Shown piece by piece: positions 31,973 to 43,117 of a stretch of 64,000 nucleotides of DNA (position 1 is its first letter; each line of letters begins with the position of its first letter). This stretch comes from Apostichopus japonicus. Its lineage: Eukaryota; Echinodermata; Holothuroidea; Aspidochirotida; Stichopodidae. The stretch is from assembly GCF_037975245.1 (NCBI RefSeq), contig NC_092575.1:26376841-26440840 (forward strand). Reading direction: 5' to 3'. Both the position numbers and the translations under genes were made by a program. The notes beneath the pieces were generated by a model, which was not told the origin of the DNA, ran no database searches, and worked only from the letters and a program-made list of their open reading frames with translations.

Positions 31973-33104
31973 TTGCAGTGCGGCCCGTCATGACGTGCAT
32001 AAAGTTCTGGTCAAATTCTTCGGTCACGCAAACGAAACATTTAAGGTCAGGTTTCATCTTCAGAGCTGCTTCCTTGAATGTCGGATTCAGGTTACAGAAA
32101 CAGGTCAAGTTTTCAATGTTTTTCGATTTTTCCACCAGAGACAAGAGGGCGGTCTCCAACTCTGGCGAGGATGGGGCTGTGATGGTGAATTTCTTCAGCG
32201 TCCTGCTGTAGTTTGCCTCGATCCTCGAAACTTCCTTGTGGGCTTCGAACAAGACATTTAGAGTCAACTCTGCCAGCGGGATACCGGCTTGAAGGATGCT
32301 CTCGATATCAGACCGAGTCGACAAAAAGTTGAAGTACAGGTAAACTCTAAGATGAGGTAAATGTTCCGCCAACCGCTGCCAAAGACTTGAGGACACGCGG
32401 CGTCTGATGCCACGCCCTCCGCCAAAGGTCAACGACAGCTTGCGCAGTGACCTGTGGTTGACCTCGACTAAAGTGGCTAATGCATCCTCCGACATTGATG
32501 TGAATGATGCACAGAGCTTCATCAACTTTGGGCAAGACTGGAAGAGAATTTTCACAGAGCTTGGAGTCACAGAGGTAGAAGGTGTTTGGATGTGTACAGT
32601 CTCCAACTCGCCGTGGTTCCGGGCCAGCTTAGAGAGCATTCCATCTCCGATAGGGAATTTCATCTCGCTGCAGCTAAAGTGTTTTAGCTTGGACGTTGAC
32701 TCCGATGACAAGAGATTGTCCAGGCTGCACAGGATTTTGGAAAATAGTGGACTCCATACAATGTTGGCTCCGCTGCAACGGAGAGTGAAGGATTCCAAAT
32801 TGCACTTATTTATAGCCAGCTCTGCCATTACCAGGCAAGCGTTTTCTATGTTGGCGTCGAGTTCCGTCACGATGTGAATATTAACTGAAGTGATATATTC
32901 AATGCTCTGCTTCAGGAACTTGATATGAGCCTCAAGTCTCTCGGGGCGAGTCAATTCAAAGGAAAAATGTTTCCAAAGGAGCGGACTTTGTATACAAAAA
33001 TTCCAATATTTACACACAAGCATGACTGCCATTTTATCTGTAAAATCTAAATATGAGAATGCATGCAACAGAACATGTTCTGGCAAGTTTAACCATTGTG
33101 CCAT
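31938..33104 (-). CDS. Single-exon F-box protein, FBXO39/FBXL-like
   Basis: Predicted substrate-recruiting subunit of an SCF (SKP1-CUL1-F-box) ubiquitin ligase. 388 residues. The N-terminus holds a good F-box (LPEHVLLHAFSYLDFTDKMA, then VCKYWN and LWKHFSFEL, roughly residues 6-55). The remainder has leucine-rich, LRR-like spacing but no strict LRR consensus; the block LWQRLAEHLPHLRVYLYFNF recalls FBXO39-type proteins. I chose the ATG at 33104 (context TCAAAATGG), not the in-frame TTG at 33137. A CTGCAG just before it could be an acceptor from an upstream 5' UTR exon. The gene reads in the same direction as the small gene that ends 250 bp upstream. Exact orthology is unsure. Confidence 0.85.
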   Translation of the reverse strand: MAQWLNLPEHVLLHAFSYLDFTDKMAVMLVCKYWNFCIQSPLLWKHFSFELTRPERLEAHIKFLKQSIEYITSVNIHIVTELDANIENACLVMAELAINKCNLESFTLRCSGANIVWSPLFSKILCSLDNLLSSESTSKLKHFSCSEMKFPIGDGMLSKLARNHGELETVHIQTPSTSVTPSSVKILFQSCPKLMKLCASFTSMSEDALATLVEVNHRSLRKLSLTFGGGRGIRRRVSSSLWQRLAEHLPHLRVYLYFNFLSTRSDIESILQAGIPLAELTLNVLFEAHKEVSRIEANYSRTLKKFTITAPSSPELETALLSLVEKSKNIENLTCFCNLNPTFKEAALKMKPDLKCFVCVTEEFDQNFMHVMTGRTANLEKLKELGYF

Positions 33105-33353
33105 TTTGACTGCAGTTTGAAAGACACACTTTAACAATATTTAGCAGACTATACAGGGAATTCACCGTGGACATGAAATGCCGAGCGGATCAAACTTTGT
33201 CTGAGAATTGGGATAACGCTGAGCTAGCCAGTAGATTTGCTATAGCTATACGTTGACTGGTTTCGATGAAGTCTGTTCAATTTGCTTCACTCGTAAGGAT
33301 TGTAATCCGAATGTTTTCATGACTTCTGGATGTTTAAAGATTCACTTTTCTAA

Positions 33354-36300
33354 TCAGGAGGAAGGTGCTTCAACTTTGTTCACTAGTTCTACTGGCCTGT
33401 TTGAAATCCTGTGAAGTAAACAAAATAGAATAGATCAATAAATAAATACCTAAATTCTTTTTGTGGAAATTCATCAGCTTTCAACAACTTTTCATTTTCT
33501 CAAATAAAAAGTTTGACTAACTTTCAATTAAGCTAATGTGAACAATTGCAACTAAATGCAATGTTAAAAGATATATTGCTGTTTAGTTTAATAAAATTGA
33601 TTACTTCTAAGCAAGTCTCTGAAGCAGGTGTTATTTTTCATGCAAAGATTCAAAACTGTGGTAAGGAAATGCAACTTACTGCATTGACCTCTCTTGGTCC
33701 CGACAGGGTCTGACGTCTTAATAAAATAAATAAGTTTGATGCCCCTTTTGATGGAAGTAAAGTGTTAGCTCAATAATAGAAGCAACAATGATTGTCAAAA
33801 TTGATTACCACTGAACTTAAGAGACATACCTCCATAGTTTCAGGTTTAAAACCTAATTTCTTGGGTATTTAAGTGTCAAACGTCTAAAGTAAGGAAAGAT
33901 TATGGGTGCATTGAATAACTTAAATCAGTCAAGAGTTGCAATTATTCAGTCATACATGGTAAGGTCAACATGAGTCCTTAGCAATTAGCAATTGATTTTC
34001 ATGATTCTAGTTAAATGTTAATACTGCCTCTGATTACTCAAAAAACTCCATAGAGATGAAGAAAAAAGAGATAAAAAAGTTAGCAAATCTATGAGAATAT
34101 TCCATTGATTTATCACAGCTAAATCATTTGCTGCAAAAAAAGTTCACACACAGTAGTAACTGAAAATCATATTCTGGTAATATGTTTTGTCATGAAGATA
34201 AATGCCTATTCAGAAAAAAAAATCACAAAACAGGAAAACAAACAAGAATCAGATCTGAGTTGTTCTAGTTACCCCCTTCAACTTTTAATATTAATCTTAA
34301 ATACAGTTATTCCTAGATACATGTATCTACAGGAACCAAACACTGTATTAAGTACACGCTCTTTAAGGAACTACTAATAGTTTACAGTCAAAAGTGACAG
34401 CACATCTCTGAAACAGTTGAATTTAATTGATTTACCTGTACTGACACTTGTAACAGGCCTAGATCTAATATTAACGATGCATGAAACCATCTTCTTCCTT
34501 GTTAATATCAATACATCCATGAGGACATTACTCACAATGTTATATTTCAGGCTTGAGGCTTATTAGTTTAATTTTTATCTAGGGCATTGGCCTTGAAATA
34601 TGGTTTGACATTATGTATGACTAGTTTGGCTGTACTCCACAAAATACTGTTGTGATTTCCAAAGATTAATTTCCCTGCAGCTATACTTAGTATAGTAAAG
34701 GTTTCATCTTTGAAGCACTTTCTTAATTGATGCACCTTCAAATATTATTAGCAATGATACAGCAGGCAACCTAAACTTTTGGCAGTCAAGCAGAGTTACA
34801 TATTTTATAAGTTTGAATCCATTTCAGGTACATGCTGATGAAATGGTGTTTTTTTTTTAAACTTTTAACAAGTTTGTACATATTTGGGGGGCATTTGGAA
34901 ATCTTACTTCCTAAAAATTACCTCAATATGATACCACTACTGTCGGGGGCCGGACCTGTCTGCACTAAGAGGCTCAGAGAATACTGAAGCAAACATCATC
35001 CAAAGTCAATGTATGTATACTTAGGCCTACACTACAGTTAGCTTATCGACGAATGTGTCAATTTAGGGGTATGAAAGAACTTGACACGGCAGACATTTGG
35101 TGGTCAAATTCTGCACAATTGTACATTGCAGAGACACAGAAACAAGAACAATACATATTTTGAGATCATTACATTTCTGAGGAACAACACATATGAAACA
35201 TGCATACAGTTGAGTGATTTGGATTTTTCGTTGATAGACATCGTTAATCACATCCTTGGCTTAAAGCAGCATTTTGCGTTGGGTCGCTTTTTTCCACTTT
35301 TTTAACATGTGCATCGATTTTTTTACATGTATCAATCATAAAACAGCAATCTATGATACCATCCAAGTTTCACCCTGCTAAGAGCGTTAATTAGCGAGTA
35401 ATTAACGATTTATGTCGATAAATGAGAAGAGTGTCCTCGACAAATTTCACAGTTAAAATTAATCGCATACAATTCCGCCAAACCCACTAGTTTGAATTCA
35501 ACCAATCAGAGATGCAGGTTAAGTTATGAGCCGTTGCTAAAAATAGATTCAAGACTTCGCGTTGGTTGTACCAGGGAGTTGTTATGCAACTCCCTGGTAC
35601 AACTGCCATATAGACTGTACACAAATCAAGCGTGATGTTATATTACGTATCTGTCAATGACGTTCGTAGTGTTTAAATATTCATATTATGGGCGAGGTTT
35701 ATTGGGTTCCCAACGGAAAATATCTTGGAGAACAACAAAGTTGAAAGTTGCAATTTTTTCGACTTTTATGCCACCATTTGAAGTAAAATATAAATAGATT
35801 AGCTAGTTATGTATGTCGTTATGGCAAAGTGGAATCAGTGAGGTTGAGAAAAATGATAGAAAAGGACGCAAAATGCTGCTTTAAGTGCGTCAATTAATAT
35901 GAGCCCACCATGCTATAGGCTGGCTACCTTGGCGAATTTATTCATTAGATAGGGGCCTAGGTGAAAAGGGTAGACAGCTGTTGTTTTCAATATTCAGAAC
36001 ACTTCCAGAATAAAAAGAAGCGGGTTTTATCGGCCCACTCACCAACATCCACGGTATTAATGCACAATGGATGTATGATAGCCTGGTATTTTCTTGCCTA
36101 CTTTTAGCCTAAATGTTACTGCAGCGTTACGACTATACGTACTAGGCTAGTTAATTTTACAGTAAAGGGTTAGCCTCACGCTAACCTAACGTCACATAAA
36201 TGAATGCGAATTGACTGTTTCCAGTTAGTCAGGCGAGGCCCTAGCATACCGAAGCAGTTGTAAGATTTAATATGTTGACTGGTTAGTTGTACAATAACTT

Positions 36301-36812
36301 TTGATATCTTATTCCATTTAAGATAATGCAGAATCATACAAAAAAATCTCACCGAAGACTTCACAATGGTACTGTGCAGATGGTTTGTCCTTCGTAATGT
36401 TTTTCGTGAAATTATTTACTGCCCCTAAAATGGTTGACATAGACAAGGAGGTATCATCATAATAAACAATTTCCCAATCGGAAACTACATTTCGAAGTGG
36501 GAAATTGGATCGGTAGCATGGCAGCAGAGTGTCATAACAAGTGGGCAACAGAAAATTAATAAGTGTAATCTTAGTAAAAACTGATTCGCGTTGTCATATT
36601 CATGCTGATGTCAAAAATCCTATGACAGGATTGCAGTTAATCGGATATTTCACCGGTCGGCGGTTTGCGTCCAGGTTGGGAAGGAGTGCGGATCCTTGTT
36701 TCCTAAACTGAGGAACGGGTGTAGCCTTTGGGCGTTGCAGGTGGCTCCCATGTATGAGGTTCTTGGGATCCTGACCCACAAAGAAGAATGAAAATTGTGC
36801 ATTCCGATGCAT
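33354..36812 (-). CDS. Unrecognised five-exon small protein gene
   Basis: Not recognised. Proposed exons in transcript order: 36812-36654 (starts ATG CAT CGG), 36569-36353, 34964-34922, 33709-33680, 33408-33354 with TGA at 33354-33356. Splice phases agree at all four introns and give 167 residues. The protein is soluble-looking with no signal peptide or membrane segment. Notable text: HGSHLQRPKATPVPQFRKQG in exon 1, SNFPLRNVVSDWEIVYYDD in exon 2, TGPAPDSSGIILR across exons 3-4. Best splice sites are exons 2 to 5 (CTTCG|GTGAGA, GAG|GTAATT, GCA|GTAAGT; acceptors CCTCTTAG, GACGTCAG, CTTCACAG). The exon 1 donor (CCG|GTGAAA) and exon 2 acceptor (ACTAAG) are weak. A CRE-like TGACGTCA lies about 75 bp upstream of the ATG. 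A TTAA MITE sits in intron 2. Confidence 0.45.
35265..35880. mobile_element. TTAA-flanked MITE with central perfect hairpin
   Basis: 616 bp bounded by TTAA (35261-35264 and 35881-35884). The terminal inverted repeats AGCAGCATTTTGCGT and ACGCAAAATGCTGCT are perfect. Inside, 35565-35603 forms a perfect 17-bp stem, GTTGTACCAGGGAGTTG, with a 5-base loop. Non-coding. A piggyBac/Kolobok-type origin is inferred from TTAA. Confidence 0.88.
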
Positions 36813-36885
36813 ATTTAGACAATAAAACGCAATATTGTGCCACTAAATACATTTGTGTGTGTGTGTGAGCGTGTGCATGCGTACG

Positions 36886-36893
36886 TGACGTCA
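36886..36893. promoter_or_regulatory. CRE-like palindrome TGACGTCA
   Basis: Perfect CREB/ATF-type site with another TGACGT 9 bp further on, about 75 bp upstream of the proposed start at 36812. A second TGACGTCA lies at 38945-38952. Function is inferred only from position and motif. Confidence 0.4.
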
Positions 36894-37080
36894 CTGACGT
36901 GTGTATAGCCAAGGTGTGAAAAGGCGATGTAGCCTATCCGGTCCGCGATTTTTTTCCAGCGCGGTAACTGTAAAGGCCATCATTTGCATCACTCGATTAC
37001 CATTGGCTGGTTCTTGCACTTTTGATGCTGAATTATTCAAATTAGGAAGTTCTTGCTTATGTTATGTACGCGTGTGTGTA

Positions 37081-37387
37081 CCATAGGCGTAGGAGGCGGG
37101 GAGGGGGGGGGGGGGCTACAGCCCCATCCTACTGAAAGAAAAATAATTTGCAATGTGTTTTTCAATGGTTAAACTGATATTTTTATTATCATTATTATTA
37201 TTAATATCATTATTATTAATAACACGGCAAATGATTGTATGTTATTGGCATGCGATGTAATAACCGATGCATGCCTATATGATATGCACATTAACGCGCG
37301 CGGAGCGCGCGAAAAATGTTGGTTATTTTTCGGGCAAGTTGTTACAGCCCCCCCCCCCCCAATCAAATTGGGCTCCTACGCCTATGG
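37081..37387. mobile_element. MITE (family B) with 15-bp inverted ends
   Basis: The ends CCATAGGCGTAGGAG and CTCCTACGCCTATGG are perfect inverted repeats. The inside has G- and C-runs beside each end, ATAATTTGCAATGTGTTTTT, CGATGCATG and a GCGC-rich palindrome. A degenerate relative lies at 50681-50966. No clear target duplication was found. Confidence 0.82.
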
Positions 37388-37575
37388 TGGGTACGTGTTT
37401 CTACATGTATACATATACGTGCACGCAGTGCATCGTCATTTCCATACACGTACTGTATGAACTGGCGGCTGTCTTAAGAAGACAACTTTGTTAAAAAAAA
37501 AATTCTTTGCTTTTGGTCGGACTTAATTGTTTGTGAAAATATACATCCATAAGTTCGTAAAACAACACCGCGATC

Positions 37576-37626
37576 ATGGACTGTGCGTGTACACGTCTCA
37601 TTGTAGATGACTGTTCTTCTTTGAAG
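37576..37626 (+). CDS. Possible first coding exon of an unidentified gene
   Basis: ATG in context CGATCATGG, 17 codons, then AAG|GTAAGG. No downstream exon could be joined with confidence, and the 88-residue frame at 38123-38389 has no recognisable motif. If real, it would be divergently transcribed from the small gene on the other strand. Confidence 0.2.
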
Positions 37627-38492
37627 GTAAGGATTATTTAGGTTTATGATCCAAAACTGAAAAGCCAATAAATTGAATACGTTAAAGTTTGACAAGGGTG
37701 AAGCTTCGAAGTGATGTTGGAACTTGCTATACAGAAAAGTACTGTGATGCTATATACACAGATTGGTACCAGACGTGTTTGCATGCTTCAAAACTGCATA
37801 AAAACATTGGACAACTTCTACTGAGTTGACTATTTACTTGAGATATGCTTTTAAATTTTAAACTGATAGACTCTTATTTTTGAGCATAGACATTGATTTG
37901 ATTTTCAAAATTATGACCCTTTGACACGGTTAATTATGATCCTTTGGCACGGTTTTCAGATAATTTAATACGAAAGATATAGACCTAGTATTTGATATTT
38001 TGTATCATCTTCAAACTGTTTCGGTTGGATGTAACTTCAGCAATAGAGTTGTGCGATGCATATATAACCACAGACCCTCTACACCCGTGGCATAACAAAC
38101 GGCCGACAAATAAATTAATTTAATGGCTTCACTCAATCGCGTACATGCTGCTGCTAGACTGTTTTCTTTTCTGAGTGTAGCAAACTGGCCTTGCGAAAAG
38201 TGGTATGTGACGAGCGATTATGTGCAGCTGCTGCTAGTTGATATTATATTGAAACTTATGCATACGGACCCCAGCCAATGGGAGCGAGGTATGCAAATCT
38301 ATGCCTTTACCGCGCTGGAACAAAGTATCGCATCCGGCCGCACACCCCATGGATCCGCCCATGTGGGTTGGGGAAAGAGACTGAGTTAGAACATAAGACC
38401 TTTAACTCGGTCACATATATCATACAGCAACATATATAAATCACGTACTGTCACCGAGTTGAGTAAGACTCCAATAGCCAGGGACATACACG

Positions 38493-38802
38493 CAGGCGCG
38501 TAGCCAAGGGGGGGGGGGGGGGCGGGGCGAGGGGGCGACAGCCCCCCTTGAGCATATGTTTTGTATGTTTTTATGATATCGCTAGTAATTTCAAAATAGA
38601 AAATGCTTAGATGCAACTTACAAGGCCTGGGAAGTGCCATTTCCAGCAATCTGGGAGGCATTTTCGGCCAAAATTTTCTTGTACCTTTCGCGCCAACTCA
38701 TGATGGCGCTACGCTTAGATAGTTAACAGAGCCATATGTACAGCTCTGATAGTTTGCCTACAGTTTCGCCCCTCCCTTGGCAAATTCCTGGCTACGCGCC
38801 TG
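38493..38802 (-). mobile_element. hAT-type MITE (family A), inverted copy
   Basis: 310 bp with inverted ends CAGGCGCGTAGCCA and TGGCTACGCGCCTG and imperfect flanks CATACACG / CATAACACG. Internal blocks match 30403-30700 on the opposite strand. Confidence 0.88.
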
Positions 38803-40018
38803 CATAACACGTACGTTGTCAGTGCACTGTTATCAAGGCACTGATTGGTACGTAGGACGTTATCATGCCAGTGGACACAGATGTTCGATCAAAAAGCTTA
38901 GTTCAAGTAGTCCTCGCCCTGTATGTGGAACTTGCATCAGAGCGTGACGTCACTGACAGTATGATATGCATATTTAGTATGGATGCATGTGCAAAAATAT
39001 GACGTAGTTTGAAATCGAAATTTGGCATTATCTTGATATCACCTATCACTCAGTTCACATGTAGCTAAAGACAATATTTATTAATCACAATCAATAACTC
39101 GTCATTGAAATGTGTCGTGTTTAGTTAACTCTCTGATCCCGCCACCTGTGGCAGTTCAAATTGATCCAACACTACTCAAGGACTTATGATCACAACACTT
39201 TTGTTCTTATCACATGTGTTTCCAGAATTGTTGTATTCTCCCATCAGAGAGAGAGAGAGAGAGATAGAAAGAGAGATATATTTAGATCTTACCATCTCAT
39301 ATTAGATGTCATCTAATAAAATTCTTAGAAAAACTAATATAATACTAAACTCCACCCAGTACTTCCGTTTCCACAGTGTTGATTTGAAAACAAATCGACC
39401 TGATGGAAAGGTTCAGTTCGAATTGTAACATTATGTTGCACAATGTCTGAATTGATGTAGGCCTACACATCATGTAAAAAGCTATATAGATATGATCATA
39501 TCGGGCCAACTTCTTAAGCACAGGTAACTTTAGTTTGCTTCTACAATGGTACATCATGGTCAGTCAAACGTCAAAACTTCTAGATGAACCTCAAAAATTT
39601 CTAGATAAAAGATCAAAATTTTGAGATCAAAACATCGGGAAAATTTCGAAATAAAGGTGTAGTTAAGCTATAAAGTCTGGAACTTTGATATATAATATTA
39701 AAATTCTGAGCTAGAATGTTAACATTTCGAAATGATATGTTGCCATATCACACCAACATTTCGATTTCAAAAGTTAGTACAAGTCTGAGCTCAAACAAAC
39801 GACGACATTTTGAGATGAGATGTCTAATTTCGAGATTACCACCTTAGCATCTACTAAAATGAAACACTTCTTGAAAAACAGCCCATCTCAGTTTTCAGCA
39901 CCTCACGTTTTGAAAGTTTCTAAAGGCTAGGACACTTTCTAACACTTAGGTGTTTTATTTTAAGAAATCAGACTAACTTAACCCCCCCCCCCTTCATCAG
40001 AAACGTTATCTTCTTGAC
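38803..40018. other. Intergenic DNA without supported gene
   Basis: Contains a CRE-like palindrome at 38945-38952, a (GA)n tract near 39247, and TTTCGA/GAAATTT-rich text at 39580-39850. No coding exon or transposon ends were recognised. Confidence 0.5.
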
Positions 40019-40409
40019 CAGGGTTGTCCAACCTTTTGCAGAGGAGGGCCACATGGAATGATTATGATGAAGGAGGGGGCCGCATGAACCCTACGCTCGA
40101 TTTTCGATTTTTTGCCCGAAGCCCAAGGCAATAAAATGTGAGCACTGCGCGCGGAGCGCACAGATTTATTTTCCTTCCTGATAAAACAGATGAATAAAGT
40201 TCAGCCGCCCCCCCCCCCCCTCCACTGAGAGAGTGTCACACAAACTGACCTGTATGCAGTTTTTTGGACCTAGAAGGTTCGAATGACTGATTATATAAAT
40301 CAATAAATCTGCTCACTAAATTTCGCACAGTAGAGCATCTCTGGCGGGCCGGACGCAACCCTGCGGCGGGCCGGACTATGGCCCGCGGGCCGTAGGTTGG
40401 ACAACCCTG
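40019..40409. mobile_element. hAT-type MITE (family C) with perfect 8-bp target duplication
   Basis: 391 bp flanked by TTCTTGAC at 40011-40018 and 40410-40417. Ends CAGGGTTGTCCAACCT and AGGTTGGACAACCCTG are perfect 16-bp inverted repeats. Subterminal GGGCC/GGCCC tracts. Non-coding. Confidence 0.93.
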
Positions 40410-40723
40410 TTCTTGACTAACCCCAAATATTCCCGAGCCCGTAGCTTTGAATTAACGGGAAAAAATAATTTCGGAGCAGTGCTACACCCCTGCACCCTTC
40501 GCAATAACAATGCCCCTGATCTCCCTGATAATAATTAAGAAGAAACCCGACATGACCTTCCTGACAAACCTTAAAATTGTTCCTACGACCGTTTCTTTGG
40601 TGCGGCGGAAAATAATTTCTGTGGATTGGTGGGGGGGGGGGGGGGGTTGGGTGGGAGGGATGCTAAGCACATCCAAAGTGACTCCCTGACTAATGCCTAA
40701 TATATTCACAGGGAGATATATTC

Positions 40724-41448
40724 GGATAGGCCTATGTGTTCCCAGCATTGTATATACCTGTGTGTTCCCAACATTGGATGGGCCTATGTGTTCCCACCAT
40801 TGGATAGGCCTATGTGTTCCCACCATCGGATAGGACTATGTGTTCCCAACGTTGGATAGGCATATGTGTTCCCACCATTGAATAGGACTATGTGTTCTCC
40901 CTTGGATATACCTATGTGTTCCCACCATTGGATAGGCCTATGTATTCCCACTAATGGACAGACCTATGTGTTCCCACCATTGAATAGGCATATGTGATTC
41001 CACCAATGGATAGGCCTATCTGCTTCCACCATCGGATAGGCCTATGTGTTCCCACCATTGGATAGGCCTATGTGTTCCCACCATTGGATAGGTCTATGTG
41101 TTCCCATCATTGTATAGGTCTATAGTGTTCCCACCATTGGATAGGCATTTGTGCTTCCACCATCGGATAGGCTTATGTGTTTCCACCATTGGATATACCT
41201 ATGTGTTCCAACTATTGGATAGTCCTATGTGTTCCCACCATTGGATATACCTTATGTGTTCCCACCATTGGATAGGCCTATGTGTTCCCAGCATTGGATA
41301 GGCCTATGTGTTCCCACCATTGGATAGACCTATGTGTTCCCACCATTAAATAGGCATATGTGATTCCACCATTGGATAGGCCTATGTGTTCCCACCATTG
41401 AATAGGCCTATGTGTTCCCACCATTGAATAGGCCTATGTGTTCCCACA
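40724..41448. repeat. 26-bp minisatellite, about 28 copies
   Basis: Unit GGATAGGCCTATGTGTTCCC then ACCATT, containing the palindrome ATAGGCCTAT. Copies vary (TATACC, GCATATG, AATAGG). It lies between genes, about 1.4 kb before the peroxidase 5' exon. Confidence 0.93.
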
Positions 41449-42059
41449 AGAATGGACCTTTGTTTCAAGGGCATGTCTAAAAAAATTATTAAAACAAAAT
41501 TGAAAGACTGTCGCACTTGTTAGGGACCATTAGTATTTAGGTTTAAAATGAAGTAGGCAACATTCCTCTTAAGAGTTTGTACTACAGAGCAAGTGCATGG
41601 TATAGGCATTGAAGGTGCTCAAATCTAAGGCTTTGAGGGTTCCCTTACTCTATTAGTGTAAACTTGTGTAAGCGGACCGATTGCGCTTTTCGCGGGCCAG
41701 ATGAAAATCTTTCGCTGGCCGGATTTTGCCGACGGCTCCGACAACTGAGAAGCCCTTCTGTGGGGGAAATTAGTCATAAATATGAAGATCTTATTTATGA
41801 TACTTGTGTATATTAATACATACACAGGAAAGGTCTGTAAAAGGAAGCGCGAACACTACACTGTACTTTTGCAAGGTTGGTCAGTTGAGAAAGGTTTAAC
41901 CATTTTTCCATTATTTTTTGGAAAACAATTGGATGGATTTAAAGGGCATTCCGAATATTTTAATCGTAAATTGATCGTCACCTTCAGATAATACGTGGGA
42001 ACGTCGACACCTTCGTGTGAGCTGTTGCGAGGTCGTGAAATAAAACAACCCCAAGTTTC

Positions 42060-42147
42060 CGGACACTGTTAATGGTTCATTTGGAAAGCTGGTGTCTCTC
42101 GTATCCAGACTCTTGGATTCGCCTGCAGTGTGACTTGTTCCTAAAGG
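42060..42147 (+). promoter_or_regulatory. Probable 5' untranslated exon of the peroxidase gene
   Basis: A strong donor, CTAAAGG|GTAAGT, ends at 42147. The first coding exon (43065-43131) starts after TTTCCTTTAG and has 53 untranslated bases before its ATG, so an upstream untranslated exon is expected. Its start is not defined and no TATA box is obvious. Confidence 0.35.
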
Positions 42148-43117
42148 GTAAGTCTCTATATATTGAAAAATGTCTTGTTTGTTCTTTAAAAAAAAAATGG
42201 TTTGTGTTCGAACTACCTAGGTTAAAGCATTAAAGGGTACTCGATGCCAGCTTTCTACAGAAGATGAATTGGTGTCATGTATACATAGGCCGGGCTTTCT
42301 GCCAGTGCTAGTGCCTAATTAATTATATGTCAATATAAACACACTCTAATGGTTTATACTATCTTTACATCGTATGGGCTAACGATACCAGCGAGAAATT
42401 ACACAAAGGTGAAAATAACAATTTTTATAGGAAACACAACATTTCCCTATATTTTGATTCACTTCAACAAGGAGAGAAACAGAAAGAAAGAGATAGAGAG
42501 GTGGAGAGGTGGAGATAGGAGACAAGGAAGGGAGGGGGGGGGTAGAGAAAAAGAAAAGCAGGTGGGTGGCGATCGAATATAATTATAATAAAAGAATCCG
42601 AGCTCTGAGCATTCCGTATCAAAAATTCCAGTGTTTGTATGTTTGCTGTTTCCAAAAATGAGCAACTTTTAATTACATTAACTTTTTTCAACACAATGGC
42701 TCTTTTAATATCACAAAAAGATACTTAATCCCCCAAAATACAACAAATGGCACTTTTAAATTACAAAGATTGAAAAGGTTTTTTTTCAGTATCAACCAGG
42801 GACAGATTTACTTTATGAAAAGTGTCACTTTCCAAATTAATTACAAAAGTTAGGGAAGGGATGTCGCTTGCAATGTTTTTCCCCTAAACATATTATGCAT
42901 GTATAGTATAAAGTTTTGTCTCCTTGGACCGCCGTTGCAGCCCCATCATATAACGACCTGATTTTTTCTTAGGATTTGTGACTACTTCATGACTCCAGTC
43001 TTGCGAGCACATAGATATGCTACTAGCTATAAACCGCACTATTGTTAATCACAATTTCCTTTAGAATCAAGACAAGATTAATCTAAGGAGTGCAGGGGAA
43101 GAAACCTTCATCCTACC

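Noticed and set aside
33105-33137. Longer N-terminus of the F-box protein starting at 33137
   Set aside because: That codon is TTG, not ATG; the ATG at 33104 has a good context and begins just before the F-box.
38123-38389. 88-residue frame as a gene
   Set aside because: No motif, no supporting splice sites and no recognised relative; it ends near a MITE.
41640-41765. GGGCCAGAT/GGCCGGATT block as a hAT MITE
   Set aside because: Suggestive inverted text but no terminal repeat or 8-bp duplication could be identified.
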